Below, piece by piece: positions 41,153 to 51,205 of a stretch of 64,000 nt of DNA. Source of the stretch: Allobosea sp. AAP35 (GTDB lineage: Bacteria > Pseudomonadota > Alphaproteobacteria > Rhizobiales > Beijerinckiaceae); NCBI RefSeq assembly GCF_001295925.1, contig NZ_LJHQ01000008.1, forward strand, positions 1-64,000, given 5' to 3'. The notes under the pieces were generated by a model, which was not told the DNA's origin, made no database searches, and saw nothing but the letters and a program-made list of their open reading frames with translations. The position numbers and the translations under genes are program-made. The stretch's first letter is position 1. The number at the start of each line of letters is the position of its first letter.

Positions 41153-42034
41153 ATGAAGACCCACCGCGTCGCCCTCCTCCCCGGCAACCGACTGCATCTT
41201 CAGGAAGGTCCCAGCGACCTCGTGATCGCAGCCTTTGGCGACCCCTCCCAGATCGAGCGCGCCTATGCCGCCGCAGAGGAGGCATTCGACGGTCTGCTCG
41301 GCCAACTCGCCGGAGAATTGCCGACATTGCGACAGCCGCTGGCGGCCCGGCCACCTGCTCTGGAGTGCGCCACGGCACAGCGCATGGCGCGCGCCTGCTG
41401 GCCCTTTCGCGAGCACTACATCACGCCCATGGCGGCGGTCGCGGGTGCGGTCGCAGACACGGTGCTGGCAAAGATGGCCGCAGCATCACCCGGGCTTGAA
41501 CGCGCCTATGTCAACAATGGCGGCGACATCGCCGTGCTCGTCACCCTCGATCATTCGCTCGACATCGGCGTCGTACCCTCGCTCGCCCGCGCGCGACCGG
41601 AGGGCTTCATTCGCATTCATGCTGCGCACAATGCTGCGCAGCATTTTTGCGGCATCGCGACCAGCGGCTGGCGCGGCCGATCCTTCTCGCGCGGCATCGC
41701 GGACGCGGTGACAGTGCTGGCGCGCAGTGCCGCCGAGGCCGATGCGGCGGCCACGATCATCGCAAACGCGACCAACGTCAGAGACCCCGCGATCAAGCGT
41801 TGCGCTGCCCGCGAGCTCGATCCTGACAGCGATCTGGGTGAGCTGCCGGTGACGGTCGATGTCGGCCCTCTGTCGCGGGACGCAATCGCCGCGGCTCTTT
41901 CGGCCGGGGCGGACATGGCCGAGATCCTGGTGCGCGCAGGCTTGGTCGAGCAAGCGCTTCTGGCGCTGGCTGGCGAGTGGCGCAGCGTCGGCCCGACGCC
42001 ACAAGCCCTCAGCGACGGTTCGCGCGGGCCCTGA
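41153..42034 (+). CDS. UPF0280-family protein
   Basis: Member of UPF0280, a family with an ApbE-like fold but no settled function, 293 residues. Landmarks are EGPSDLVIAAFGD near residue 22, ERAYVNNGGDIAVLVT in the middle, FCGIATSGWRGRSFSRGIADAVTVLARSAAEADAAATIIANA, and a C-terminal acidic region. GAGAGAG just before ATG 41153 supports the start; the earlier open frame runs through repeat B. It lies 149 bases after the 6-hydroxynicotinate reductase gene on the same strand. By fold and position it could load or mature a flavin or other cofactor for the pathway; this is inference. Confidence 0.85.
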   Translation: MKTHRVALLPGNRLHLQEGPSDLVIAAFGDPSQIERAYAAAEEAFDGLLGQLAGELPTLRQPLAARPPALECATAQRMARACWPFREHYITPMAAVAGAVADTVLAKMAAASPGLERAYVNNGGDIAVLVTLDHSLDIGVVPSLARARPEGFIRIHAAHNAAQHFCGIATSGWRGRSFSRGIADAVTVLARSAAEADAAATIIANATNVRDPAIKRCAARELDPDSDLGELPVTVDVGPLSRDAIAAALSAGADMAEILVRAGLVEQALLALAGEWRSVGPTPQALSDGSRGP

Positions 42035-43612
42035 TCAGATCGAGGCGATCTCGACCTCGCGACCCAGGAGCTTGGCCAATTGCTTCAGGCGACCAACCAC
42101 CCGATCGCTGGCCAGGGGACGCAGATCGTCGGGGAACCGAAGAATCAGACGGCCATCGACACAGGTCGCCGGCATGCGCGGCAACAGCCCGCTCATCCCG
42201 GCCGATAGCAGGTAGGCGACGCGGAAGATCGCCGCCATCAGGATCGCCCGGTCGAGGATCGGCGGCGCCAGCAAGGCCCGCAGCGCGGCCGCGGCAGGCG
42301 AAGAGGATTTGAGCCCGGCATAGCGGTGGAAAATCGCCAGCGCCAAGAAGGCCCGCCCGGCATGGTCGATACCGGTGAAATAGGCATGCGCGATCACGTT
42401 CATGCTTTGCTCGCCGCGATAATCGGGATGAGCGCGCCAGCCGATATCGGAGAGCAGGCAGACCGATTCGATCATGCGCGACGATGGCTCGTCCTCGGAC
42501 AGGCCCGCCGATTCCAGGATGGTGCGACACCACGAGATCAGTTCGGCGGCGTGACGCGGATCGCGTGCCCGCAGATGGTTGTAGTCCCGAGCCGCGCGCA
42601 GCAGCGGGTCGGCAAGGCGCTCCTTGGCCGGGAGCTGCTCATGCAGCAGTCCCTCGCGCACACCCTGCGCGGAAATGATGACCGAGCGCGGCTTGCCGCG
42701 CTTGATCAACTCGTCGAGCACGAGCGCGCCATAGGCCAGCAGCGGACGCCGCGCCGAGGACACGGATTCGATCGCCTCGAGCCCCGCCAGATCGGCCCGC
42801 TCGACAAGCTTGACGAACTCCGCGACGTCCCGGGCCGGCAGCGTATAGCCATGCATGACGTTGAGCGGGTAGTTCGCCTGATGCTGGTGCAATGTCGCCA
42901 GCGCCCGCCAGGTGCCCCCGACCGCATAGAAATCGCGGCCCTTCATGGCGGCGATCTGGGGCAGCTTGTCGAGCTCGTCCTTGACGATCTTTTCAGCCAG
43001 CTTGAGCGAATTTTTCGAGCGGTCGAGCAGAGCGAGACCGCCCAGGGGCACGCTGGCCCCCTCCCCGACACCGTCCTTCGAAATGGCGATCAGTTCGAGG
43101 CTGCCGCCACCAAGATCGCCGACCACGCCGTCGGGATTGTCGAAGCCCGAAATGACGCCGAGACCCGACAGCACCGCCTCGCGATCTCCCGAGATCAGTT
43201 CGATGGGATGGCCGATCGCCTCCTCGGCACGCGCGATGAATTCCGGCCCGTTGCTGGCATAGCGCGCCGCCGCGGTCGCAATCACATGGACCTTGCCGAC
43301 CTGCATCGCCTCGCAGAGGATGCGGAAGCGCACCAGCGCCGCGATGGCCCTCTCGATCGCGTCGCTGGCGAGCCGCCCGGTGGTGGCAACCTGCCGGCCG
43401 AGACCGGCCATCTCCTTTTCGTTGAAGACCTGGGCGGGCGCGCGCGCGACGCTTTCGTAAACGACGAGGCGGACCGAATTGGAGCCGATATCGACGATGG
43501 CCAGCGTGCCGGCGCCCAGGCCGAGGCGGCCGGGCGCGCTCAGTACGTCAGCCCTTGCGCCCCCCTCGCCGCGAAAGGGAGCGAGGACTTGAGTTCGAAA
43601 GTGATTTTCCAC
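42035..43612 (-). CDS. ppx: Exopolyphosphatase, Ppx/GppA family
   Basis: Hydrolyses polyphosphate or the guanosine pentaphosphate alarmone. The 525-residue protein has the ASKHA phosphate-binding loops: [16 protein letters not shown] near residue 37, [11 protein letters not shown] in the middle and a C-terminal HD-like helical domain. No ATG lies near the expected N-terminus. GTG 43612 is the available start and makes the gene overlap the end of ppk by 65 bases, which points to tight coupling with polyphosphate kinase. Its stop abuts the convergent UPF0280 gene. Confidence 0.92.
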   Translation of the reverse strand: MENHFRTQVLAPFRGEGGARADVLSAPGRLGLGAGTLAIVDIGSNSVRLVVYESVARAPAQVFNEKEMAGLGRQVATTGRLASDAIERAIAALVRFRILCEAMQVGKVHVIATAAARYASNGPEFIARAEEAIGHPIELISGDREAVLSGLGVISGFDNPDGVVGDLGGGSLELIAISKDGVGEGASVPLGGLALLDRSKNSLKLAEKIVKDELDKLPQIAAMKGRDFYAVGGTWRALATLHQHQANYPLNVMHGYTLPARDVAEFVKLVERADLAGLEAIESVSSARRPLLAYGALVLDELIKRGKPRSVIISAQGVREGLLHEQLPAKERLADPLLRAARDYNHLRARDPRHAAELISWCRTILESAGLSEDEPSSRMIESVCLLSDIGWRAHPDYRGEQSMNVIAHAYFTGIDHAGRAFLALAIFHRYAGLKSSSPAAAALRALLAPPILDRAILMAAIFRVAYLLSAGMSGLLPRMPATCVDGRLILRFPDDLRPLASDRVVGRLKQLAKLLGREVEIASI

Positions 43613-45779
43613 GTCCAGACAGACTCGGGTTCGTCATGAAGTACTTATGGGCGTTGAACGACTCGTCGCTCGGCGCCGGGACAATGCGTCGGGAGCCGCC
43701 ATCGGGCAAGATCGTCCAGCTCTGTTCGTTGTCGAGAAAATTCGCCAGCATGATCTGCTCGAGCAACTGCTGATGCACCGTTGGGTTCAAGATCGGCGTC
43801 AGCGCCTCGACGCGGCGGTCGAGATTGCGTGGCATCAGGTCTGCCGAGGAGATGTAAAGCTTGGCCCTGGGCGACGGCATGCCATGCCCGGCGCCGAAGG
43901 CGTAGACCCGGGTATGCTCGAGGAAGCGGCCGACGATCGACTTGACCCGGATGTTGTCCGACAGCCCCGGAACCCCCGGCCGCAGGCAGCAGATGCCGCG
44001 CACGACGAAATCGATCTCGACGCCGGCCTGGCTGGCATCATAGAGCGCGTCGATGATGACGGGATCGACCAGCGAGTTGCACTTGCCCCAGATCGCGCCC
44101 TTGCGGCCGGCTTTCACATGCGCGATTTCCTCGGCGATGTCGTCGAGCAGGCGTTGCTTCAGCCCCGACGGCGAGACCGACATCCTCTCCAGCTCCGCCG
44201 GCTCGGCGTAGCCGGTGATGAAGTTGAAGACGCGCGCGACATCCTGCGACATCACCGGATCGGCGGTGAAGAACGACACGTCGGTGTAGATGCGCGCCGT
44301 GATCGGGTGGTAGTTGCCAGTCGCAATATGGCAATAGGTCACCAGTTGCCCGGCCTCGCGCCGGACCACGAGCGAAAGCTTGGCATGGGTCTTGAGCTCG
44401 ATGAAGCCATAGACGACCTGGACGCCGGCCCGCTCCATCTCCTTGGCCCAGCGAATGTTCGCCTCTTCGTCGAAGCGCGCCTTGAGCTCCACCAGGGCGG
44501 TGACCGACTTGCCGGCCTCGGCGGCCTCCGTCAGCGCCTTGACGATCGGGGAGTTCGACGATGTGCGGTAGAGCGTCTGCTTGATCGCCACCACATTGGG
44601 GTCGCGTGCCGCCTGCTCCAGGAACTGCACGACGACGTCGAAGCTCTCATAGGGATGATGGACCAGCAGGTCCTTCTGTCGGATCGCGGCAAAGCAGTCG
44701 CCGCCATGCTCGCGTATCCGCTCCGGAAAGCGGGCATTATAGGGCTTGAACTTTAGGTCCGGCCGCTCGACGCTGACCAGCTGGGCGAGCTCGCTCAGGC
44801 CGATCATGCCCTCGATCGCGACGACCTCGTCCTCGTCGACCTTCAATTCGCGCACGATCATCTTGCGCAGATGGGCCGGCATGCCGTCGCTGATCTCCAG
44901 GCGGATGACGACGCCAAGCCGACGCAGCTTGATCATCGTCTCGAACAGGCGAACGAGGTCTTCCGCCTCCTCCTCGATGTCGAGATCGGTGTCGCGGATC
45001 ACGCGGAAGGAGCCGGTGCCCTTCACGTCATAGCCCGGGAACAGCTTGCTGATGAACAGCGAGACAGCGTCCTCCAGCGTGATGAACCGGCGCAGACCCT
45101 CGCGCGCCAGATCCGGCAGCTCGATGAAGCGGTCCATCTTGATCGGCACGCGGATCAGCGCATTGAGCTGGCGGCCATCGCTGATGCGCTCCAAGGCCAG
45201 CGCCAGCGTGAAGCCGAGATTGGGGATGAAGGGGAACGGATGCGCGGGGTCGATCGCCAGCGGCGTCAGAACCGGAAAGACGTAGTTGAGGAAGTAATCC
45301 TCCAGCCAGGCGCGATCCGGCGGGCCGATATCGCCCGGCGCCAGCAGATGGATACCCTCGTCATGCAGGTTGCGCTTCAGCTCGACCCAGCGCGCCTGCT
45401 GGTCGTCGGTCAGCGCCGCGACCGCCTTGCCGAGTTCGCCGAGCTGTTCGGCCGGGGTGAGCCCGTCCTGGCTGCGCGTCACCACGCCGGATTTGTGCTG
45501 CTCGCGCAGGCCCGACACCCGGACCATGAAGAATTCGTCGAGATTGGCCGCCGAGATCGAGAGAAAGCGCAGCTGCTCCAGCAAGGGATGATTGCGGTTG
45601 GAGGCCTCCTCCATGACGCGCCGGTTGAACTGCAGCCAGGACAGCTCGCGATTCATGAAGCGCGACGGCGACGTCCGCAAGGCGAGAGCCTCTTCGGAGA
45701 CGGGCTGATCGGGAACGGCCGCGACGCTCGGTTGGGTGTTCATGCGCTTGGTTCTCGTTGCGGTCGCTGGCCTGGCCAC
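43548..45779 (-). CDS. ppk1: Polyphosphate kinase 1
   Basis: Makes inorganic polyphosphate from ATP reversibly. The 743-residue protein has the N domain (about 35-140), H domain and two catalytic C domains. The autophosphorylated histidine is His465 in [10 protein letters not shown], and the second essential histidine is His622 in LEHTRVYAF. The start is decided by AAGGAG seven bases before GTG 45779; the ATG at 45743 has no comparable site. The ppx gene follows with a 65-base overlap, so synthesis and breakdown of polyphosphate are encoded in one unit. Confidence 0.95.
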   Translation of the reverse strand: MARPATATRTKRMNTQPSVAAVPDQPVSEEALALRTSPSRFMNRELSWLQFNRRVMEEASNRNHPLLEQLRFLSISAANLDEFFMVRVSGLREQHKSGVVTRSQDGLTPAEQLGELGKAVAALTDDQQARWVELKRNLHDEGIHLLAPGDIGPPDRAWLEDYFLNYVFPVLTPLAIDPAHPFPFIPNLGFTLALALERISDGRQLNALIRVPIKMDRFIELPDLAREGLRRFITLEDAVSLFISKLFPGYDVKGTGSFRVIRDTDLDIEEEAEDLVRLFETMIKLRRLGVVIRLEISDGMPAHLRKMIVRELKVDEDEVVAIEGMIGLSELAQLVSVERPDLKFKPYNARFPERIREHGGDCFAAIRQKDLLVHHPYESFDVVVQFLEQAARDPNVVAIKQTLYRTSSNSPIVKALTEAAEAGKSVTALVELKARFDEEANIRWAKEMERAGVQVVYGFIELKTHAKLSLVVRREAGQLVTYCHIATGNYHPITARIYTDVSFFTADPVMSQDVARVFNFITGYAEPAELERMSVSPSGLKQRLLDDIAEEIAHVKAGRKGAIWGKCNSLVDPVIIDALYDASQAGVEIDFVVRGICCLRPGVPGLSDNIRVKSIVGRFLEHTRVYAFGAGHGMPSPRAKLYISSADLMPRNLDRRVEALTPILNPTVHQQLLEQIMLANFLDNEQSWTILPDGGSRRIVPAPSDESFNAHKYFMTNPSLSGRGKSLSNSSPRSLSRRGGRKG

Positions 45780-45982
45780 TGTGGTCTCCTTGCCCGTTTC
45801 GAATCACTCTAGCGTGACGGTCTGTTGGCGAACATGAAATTTCGACGCATCGCAGCATCATCGACGGGTCTGCGTCGAGTGGCCCCCTTGCATGGTTGGC
45901 CGCGCTCCTGTTTCGTGCCGTCGAACGGGATAGCCATCCCCGGCGGCCGAGACCAGATCCGCCCATCCATACAGAGGCCCAC

Positions 45983-47236
45983 TTGAACACCACGCCCCAC
46001 CATGACGATGGCGACATCGTCTATCCGTCCGCCATTCCCTTCGTCCTCGCTCATCTGGCCTGTCTTGGCGCGATCTGGAGCGGCGTGACCGCGACCTCGC
46101 TTTGGCTCGCCATCGGCCTATACGGCTTGCGGATGTTTGCCGTGACGGGCGGCTATCACCGCTATTTCTCGCATCGCACCTACAAGACGAGCCGGTTCTT
46201 TCAGTTCGTGCTGGCGCTGCTGGCGCAGTCGACGGCCCAGAAAAGCGTGTTCTGGTGGGCCTCCAAGCATCGGCACCATCACCGCCATGCCGACACCGAG
46301 CACGACGTCCATTCGCCGGTGCTGACCTCGTTTGCCTATTCCCATGTCGGCTGGATTTTCAGCCGCGACCACGAGACCTTCGACGATTCGACGATTTCCG
46401 ACCTGACCAAATTCCCGGAACTGCGCTGGCTGCATCGCTATGAACTGACACCGGCCCTGGTGCTGGCCCTGCTCTGCTTCGCCATCGATGGCTGGGCCGG
46501 GCTCTTCGTCGGCTTCTTCTGGTCGACGGTGGCGGTCTACCACGCCACCTTCTGCATCAACTCGCTCGCCCATGTGCATGGCGACAAGGATTATGTGACC
46601 GGCGACGAGAGCCGCAACAACTGGTGGCTGGCAATCATCACCCTGGGCGAAGGCTGGCACAACAACCACCACGCCTATCAGTACAGCGTCCGCCAGGGAT
46701 TCCACTGGTGGCAGATCGACCCGACCTATTACGTCATCCTCGGGCTTGAGAAACTGGGCCTCGTCTGGGACCTGAAGCAGCCCCCCCAGGCTGTGATCGA
46801 GCGCTCGCAGGCCCTGCCGCCGCGCGTCATCGAGCGCTCGGCCGAGCGGCTGGCGGCGACCGTGCCGCTCGACCCGGTCGTGAGCGCCTTCCGCGCGACC
46901 TATGCCCAGACGCCCTCGCTGCCCGACCTGCATTGGCCGAGCCTGACCCTGGCCGAGCTCAAGGCCGCGCTCATTGCCCTGCAGGACCGGGCCGGTGATC
47001 GCTTCGCCGGCATCCAGCATCAGGCACAGGAGGCCTGGGCGCAGTGGGATGCGACGAGCTGGCATCTGCCGGTACCGCCAAGCCGCGAGCAGCTGCGTGA
47101 GAAGGCCGCGGCGATGTTCGTCAAGACGCCCTCGCTCGACGCGATCACGGCACGGGCCCACGAACTTCTCGTCGAGGCGATGCATGCCCGCCTGGTTGCC
47201 CAGCCGGTCGAGCCGGGCCCGCAACGCGGTCGCTGA
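45983..47236 (+). CDS. Membrane fatty-acid desaturase
   Basis: Di-iron acyl-CoA (or acyl-lipid) delta-9-type desaturase. The three histidine boxes are intact: HRYFSH, HRHHH and HNNHH, set between about four membrane segments within residues 1-270. A 150-residue C-terminal extension is rich in Ala and charged residues and partly helical. The start is uncertain: TTG 45983 with AGAGG just before gives 417 residues and a short polar N-terminus; the frame is also open back to a TTG at 45896. It is divergent from ppk and convergent with hdaA (seven-base gap). Confidence 0.88.
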   Translation: MNTTPHHDDGDIVYPSAIPFVLAHLACLGAIWSGVTATSLWLAIGLYGLRMFAVTGGYHRYFSHRTYKTSRFFQFVLALLAQSTAQKSVFWWASKHRHHHRHADTEHDVHSPVLTSFAYSHVGWIFSRDHETFDDSTISDLTKFPELRWLHRYELTPALVLALLCFAIDGWAGLFVGFFWSTVAVYHATFCINSLAHVHGDKDYVTGDESRNNWWLAIITLGEGWHNNHHAYQYSVRQGFHWWQIDPTYYVILGLEKLGLVWDLKQPPQAVIERSQALPPRVIERSAERLAATVPLDPVVSAFRATYAQTPSLPDLHWPSLTLAELKAALIALQDRAGDRFAGIQHQAQEAWAQWDATSWHLPVPPSREQLREKAAAMFVKTPSLDAITARAHELLVEAMHARLVAQPVEPGPQRGR

Positions 47237-47243
47237 GTGCGGC

Positions 47244-47972
47244 CTAATCCGCCGCCAAGGTATCATCCCAAGGCGCGGCATCGTCCGCTTGAACGAGTGA
47301 GGCAAGGGCCTCGCTCGCCAGGGCCCGCGTGACGCGCCGCCCGCGTTCGAGCGAGAGCCGGTCGAGCGCATCGACGAGCGCGCGCGCGGCGGCAAACGAG
47401 CGTTCCATGCGCAGCGCCAGCATCTCGATGATGCCGGTATCGACGACGAGCTGCCGGTCGATGAAGAGCTTCACCAGCACCGCCCGCAGCAGCGCGTCGT
47501 CGGGCGGCTCGATCGTGGCATGCGGGGCGAGCCGCAGCCGCGACAAGAGGTCGGGAATGCGCAGGCCCCATTGATCCGGCGATGTTCGCGCCGTGAGCAG
47601 GAGATGGCCGCCGCGCGCCTTGATCGCATTCATCAGGTGGAACAGCGCCGCCTCGTCCGTCAGGCTTCGGTCGCAATCCTCGACCACGAGCGCGCCGCCC
47701 GAAACCAGATGCGGGACCTGGCTCGCGACGACCTCGGCGGCCGACACCGTCCAGGCATGGGCGGCCCGCGCCCAGATCGCCGCGAGATGGGTCTTGCCGG
47801 CGCCTTCTGGCCCGAGCAGGCGCAGCCACGCGTCGGGCCATGCCGGCCAGGCCTCGACGAGGTTGTAGGCCGCTTCGTTCGAAGGCCCGATCAGAAAGTC
47901 CTCAATCCCGTGCCGGCTGTCGACGGGCAGGTCAAAGGCCAGCTGGCGCGGCCGGCCCGGAATCTCAGGCAT
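47244..47972 (-). CDS. hdaA: DnaA-homologous replication regulator HdaA
   Basis: Hda/DnaA-related AAA protein of 242 residues that promotes hydrolysis of DnaA-bound ATP after initiation. It has a sliding-clamp-binding type N-terminus (QLAFDLP), Walker A-like GPEGAGKTHL, a Walker B position with VVEDCD, and a DnaA-like arginine-finger region LSRLRLAPHATIEPPDD. ATG 47972 overlaps the perM stop by eight bases (ATGCCTGA), the arrangement also used by modB/modC in this window. The perM-hdaA pair is conserved in alphaproteobacteria. Confidence 0.9.
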   Translation of the reverse strand: MPEIPGRPRQLAFDLPVDSRHGIEDFLIGPSNEAAYNLVEAWPAWPDAWLRLLGPEGAGKTHLAAIWARAAHAWTVSAAEVVASQVPHLVSGGALVVEDCDRSLTDEAALFHLMNAIKARGGHLLLTARTSPDQWGLRIPDLLSRLRLAPHATIEPPDDALLRAVLVKLFIDRQLVVDTGIIEMLALRMERSFAAARALVDALDRLSLERGRRVTRALASEALASLVQADDAAPWDDTLAAD

Positions 47973-49074
47973 CGGTTTCGAGCCGCGCCTGGACCTCGGC
48001 GGCACGCGTCGCGTCGCCCCCGTGATAGATGTTGCTGGCGAGGTATTGGCGGAGCAGGAAGCGGCACAGCACGCCGATCACCGCCGCCAGCGGCACGGCC
48101 AGAAGCAGCCCGACGAAGCCAAACAGCGTGCCGAACGCCAGAAGCGCAAACATCAGCCAGACCGGGTGAACGCCGATCGAATCGCCGACGAACTTGGGCT
48201 GGAAGATGTTGCCCTCGAGAAATTGCCCGGCGGCGAAGAAGGCCAGCGTCGCCAGCGGCCAGGTCCAGTCCGGCCAGAACTGGACGATCGCCACGCCGAC
48301 CGAAAGCACCAGCCCGGTCAGCGATCCAACATAGGGTATGAAGGACAGGAAGCCCGAGATGATGCCAATCAGCGCGCCGAAATTGACGCCGAGCATCGTC
48401 AGGCCGACCGCATAGAAGATACCCAGCAGCAGGCAGACCAGCGCCTGCCCGCGCAGAAAACCCGCGATCGAGACATCCATCTCGTGCAAGAGCCCGCGGA
48501 TGGTCTCGCGATGGTCGAGCGGCAGCCAGCTGTCGACGGTGGCGCACATGCGGTCCCAGTCGATCAGCAGATAGAAGGCGATGACGGGCGTCAGCACGAG
48601 CAGCGAGAAGACGCCGATGATGGCGGTGCCGCCGGTCCAGAGCGACTGCAGCACGCTGCCAACCCACTTGGTCGCTTCGCCGACGATGTTGCCGAGCGAG
48701 CTCTGGGCCTCCTCGGTGAGTTTGGTCCCACCGAAGCGTTCGAGCCAGGGGCCGCCCTGCTCCAGCACCAGCGCCTGCAGCTTGGCTGCGTCCGCCGGCA
48801 GGCGGGCGACAAGCCCGGCGACCTGCTGGCCGAGCAGGGGCGCCAATAGCACCAGGGCCAGCACGAAGATGAGCAGGAACACCGACAGGATCGCGATGGT
48901 CGCCCAGAGTCGGCTCATCCCGGCGCGCTCCAGGCGATCGGCCAACGGATCGAGCAGGTAGGCCAGCGCCAGCGCCGCGATGAAGGGCAGCAGCACATCG
49001 CGCAGCACCACAAGCACCAGCACGAAGACGACGAGCGAGATCAGCCAGAAGCCGATTTGGCGTTGCAAGGTCAT
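47965..49074 (-). CDS. AI-2E/PerM-family membrane protein
   Basis: Membrane protein of the AI-2 exporter superfamily, 369 residues with about eight membrane segments. Family landmarks are DVLLPFIAALALAYLLDPLADRLER near residue 20, LLGIFYAVGLTMLGVNFGALIGIISGFLSFIPYVGSL, and EGNIFQPKFVGDSIGVHPVW near the C-terminus. AAAGG before ATG 49074 selects this start over an upstream TTG. It is co-transcribed with hdaA. Members export autoinducer-2 or act as ion/permease proteins; the substrate here is not known. Confidence 0.92.
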   Translation of the reverse strand: MTLQRQIGFWLISLVVFVLVLVVLRDVLLPFIAALALAYLLDPLADRLERAGMSRLWATIAILSVFLLIFVLALVLLAPLLGQQVAGLVARLPADAAKLQALVLEQGGPWLERFGGTKLTEEAQSSLGNIVGEATKWVGSVLQSLWTGGTAIIGVFSLLVLTPVIAFYLLIDWDRMCATVDSWLPLDHRETIRGLLHEMDVSIAGFLRGQALVCLLLGIFYAVGLTMLGVNFGALIGIISGFLSFIPYVGSLTGLVLSVGVAIVQFWPDWTWPLATLAFFAAGQFLEGNIFQPKFVGDSIGVHPVWLMFALLAFGTLFGFVGLLLAVPLAAVIGVLCRFLLRQYLASNIYHGGDATRAAEVQARLETDA

Positions 49075-49197
49075 GCTCGGGCCTTTCGCTGATCCGGCGG
49101 CGGTCTTCAAATGGATCGGAACGACGAAGGTTCCAAGGGCTCTTTGAGACGTCGTCTCGGTTTTTCTCAGCGATGCGACCGGGGCGCCCGCTGAGCC

Positions 49198-49728
49198 TCA
49201 CGCCGCCATGTGGCGCAGCCAGAGGGCCAGATAGGCCGTCATCGAACCGAGCGTCAACAGCGCCACGACAAGCTGTCCGACTTCGACCGTAAGCCCGGGA
49301 TCGACACCGAAGGCGCGCACCCCCAGCAGCAAAGCAGCAAAGACGATCTGAGCGACGGTATTGAGCTTGCTGACGGCAAAGGGCGCCATCACCAACGGCT
49401 TGTCGATGAACCAGGCCAGCATCACGGCTGCCACAATCATCAAATCGCGCGAGACCACCAGAACGACCAGCCAGGCTGGAACCGCCCCGACGAACGCCAA
49501 CGTGATGTAGATCGAGACGATCAGCGCCTTGTCGGCGATCGGGTCGAGATAGGCCCCGAGTTCGCTGGCCATGCCGAACCGCCGGGCAAGAATGCCATCG
49601 ACCGCGTCCGACACCCCAGCCACGACGAAAACGACGAAGGCCGCCTGCCAGCGCCCTTCGAGGATCATCGCGACCACGAGCGGCACGAGGAACAGCCGGC
49701 CGATGGTGATCAGGTTGGGCAGCGTCAT
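49198..49728 (-). CDS. CDP-alcohol phosphatidyltransferase
   Basis: Integral membrane enzyme of phospholipid synthesis, 176 residues with about five or six membrane segments. The CAP motif reads DAVDGILARRFGMASELGAYLDPIADK, containing the full D-x2-D-G-x2-A-R-x8-G-x3-D-x3-D pattern, so it should be active. The size and N-terminus LPNLITIGRLFLVP fit phosphatidylglycerophosphate synthase (PgsA) or a cardiolipin-type enzyme. It is upstream of perM by about 120 bases on the same strand. The acceptor alcohol cannot be told from sequence. Confidence 0.9.
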   Translation of the reverse strand: MTLPNLITIGRLFLVPLVVAMILEGRWQAAFVVFVVAGVSDAVDGILARRFGMASELGAYLDPIADKALIVSIYITLAFVGAVPAWLVVLVVSRDLMIVAAVMLAWFIDKPLVMAPFAVSKLNTVAQIVFAALLLGVRAFGVDPGLTVEVGQLVVALLTLGSMTAYLALWLRHMAA

Positions 49729-49810
49729 GCGGAGGGCTCGCTGGCGGCGGTGGACCAGGCTAGCCGATCGCTGCACGAAGCGGAAACGGATGTCCGGGCA
49801 GAGCCGGAAC

Positions 49811-49899
49811 TGTCATTGCGAGGAGCGCAGCGACGAAGCAATCCAGGTGACGTCGAGCCCCGGCGCTCCTGGATGGCTTCGCTTCGCTCGCAATGACGG
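49811..49899. repeat. Intergenic palindromic repeat C
   Basis: The left arm (49,811-49,847, TGTCATTGCGAGGAGCGCAG onward) and right arm (49,868-49,899, ending TCGCTCGCAATGACGG) are imperfect inverse copies, with CCAGG/CCTGG at the inner ends. It lies between the prfB stop and the CDP-alcohol phosphatidyltransferase start. Confidence 0.85.
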
Positions 49900-49918
49900 T
49901 TCTGGCCGACCGCAAGGC

Positions 49919-51047
49919 TCAGTCGATGTCCTCGACCTCGACTTCCGTGCCGTAGACCCGCTGGGCCAGCGAGGCCTCCATGAAGGGGTCGAGCGCGCCG
50001 TCCAGCACTTCTGACGGCGCCGTCGAGCTGACGCCGGTGCGCAGATCCTTCACGAGCTGATAGGGCTGCAGCACATAGGAGCGGATCTGATGGCCCCAGC
50101 CGATATCGGTCTTGGAGGCCTGCTCGGCATTGGCCTTGTCCTCGCGCTTCTTCAGCTCGACCTCGTAGAGCCGCGCACGCAGCATGTCCCAGGCCTTGGC
50201 CTTGTTCTTGTGCTGCGAACGCTCCTGCTGGCACGACACCGCGATCCCCGACGGGATATGCGTGATGCGCACGGCGGAATCGGTGGTATTGATGTGCTGC
50301 CCGCCCGCGCCCTGCGCGCGATAGGTGTCGATCCGGCAATCCGATTCGTTGATCTCGATGACGATACGGTCGTCGACGACCGGATAGACCCAGACCGAGG
50401 CGAAGGAGGTCTGCCGCCTGGCGTTCGAATCGAAGGGCGAGATGCGCACCAGCCGGTGCACGCCGCTCTCGGTCTTCAGCCAGCCATAGGCGTTGTGGCC
50501 CTTGAACTGCAGCGTCGCGGACTTGATGCCGGCCGTATCGCCGTCCTGGTATTCCAGCGTCTCGACCTTGAACTTCCGCCGCTCGCCCCAGCGCCGGTAC
50601 ATGCGCAGCAGCATCTCGGCCCAGTCCTGGCTTTCGGTGCCGCCGGCGCCGGGATGGATCTCGACATAGGTGTCGAGCATGTCGGCCTCGCCCGACAGCA
50701 GGGTCTCGACCTGCCGGCGCGCGGCCTCGACCTCGACGGCCTTGATCCCGGCCTCGCCCTCGGCGATCGAGGCGGCATCCTCCTCCATCTCGCCGAGTTC
50801 GATGTAGGTCAGCGCGTCGTCGAGATCACCCTCGAGCTTCGCGATGCCGTTGATCTGGTCCTCGAGCGAGGTGCGCTCGCGCATCAGCTTCTGCGCGGCG
50901 TCGGCGTCGTTCCAGAAATCGGGGCCCTCGGAAAGGGCGTTCAGTTCCGCCAGGCGGCGTTGCGCGACATCCCAGTCAAAGATGCCTCCTCAGCAGTCCA
51001 ATCGACTGCTTGGCGTTGTCGAGCTGGGTCTGGATTTCTGGACGCAT
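49919..51047 (-). CDS. prfB: Peptide chain release factor 2 (programmed +1 frameshift)
   Basis: Terminates translation at UGA and UAA. The full protein has 375 residues made by joining two frames: the first 24 codons from ATG 51047 end in an in-frame TGA at 50,976-50,978, and reading continues one base further on. The frameshift signal AGGAGG-CAT-CTT-TGA-C is complete. The main part has the SPF tripeptide anticodon (RISPFDSN) and the GGQ motif ([10 protein letters not shown]), both diagnostic of RF2. The gene must not be called from the internal ATG at 50884, which would miss about 54 residues. It follows mrcA on the same strand. Confidence 0.96.
50975..50990 (-). promoter_or_regulatory. RF2 autoregulatory frameshift site
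   Basis: On the minus strand: Shine-Dalgarno-like AGGAGG (50,985-50,990), three bases, then CTT TGA C. This is the same layout as the E. coli prfB site. Low RF2 favours the shift, so RF2 controls its own level. Confidence 0.95.
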
Positions 51048-51205
51048 GCGGATCAGGGCCTTGGATGAAGCACGAGCGGTTGGGATAGGGCCGAAAGACG
51101 TCGCTGTAAACGGCCCAAACGCGTCATGGTCGGCCCTGAGCCGACCATTTCCTGCAGACGATTCTCGGGCCTGCGCTTCGCTTCACCCGAGATTGACGCT
51201 GGATA

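Noticed and set aside
44871..45812. Plus-strand frame antisense to ppk
   Set aside because: No family features; ppk has both catalytic histidines.
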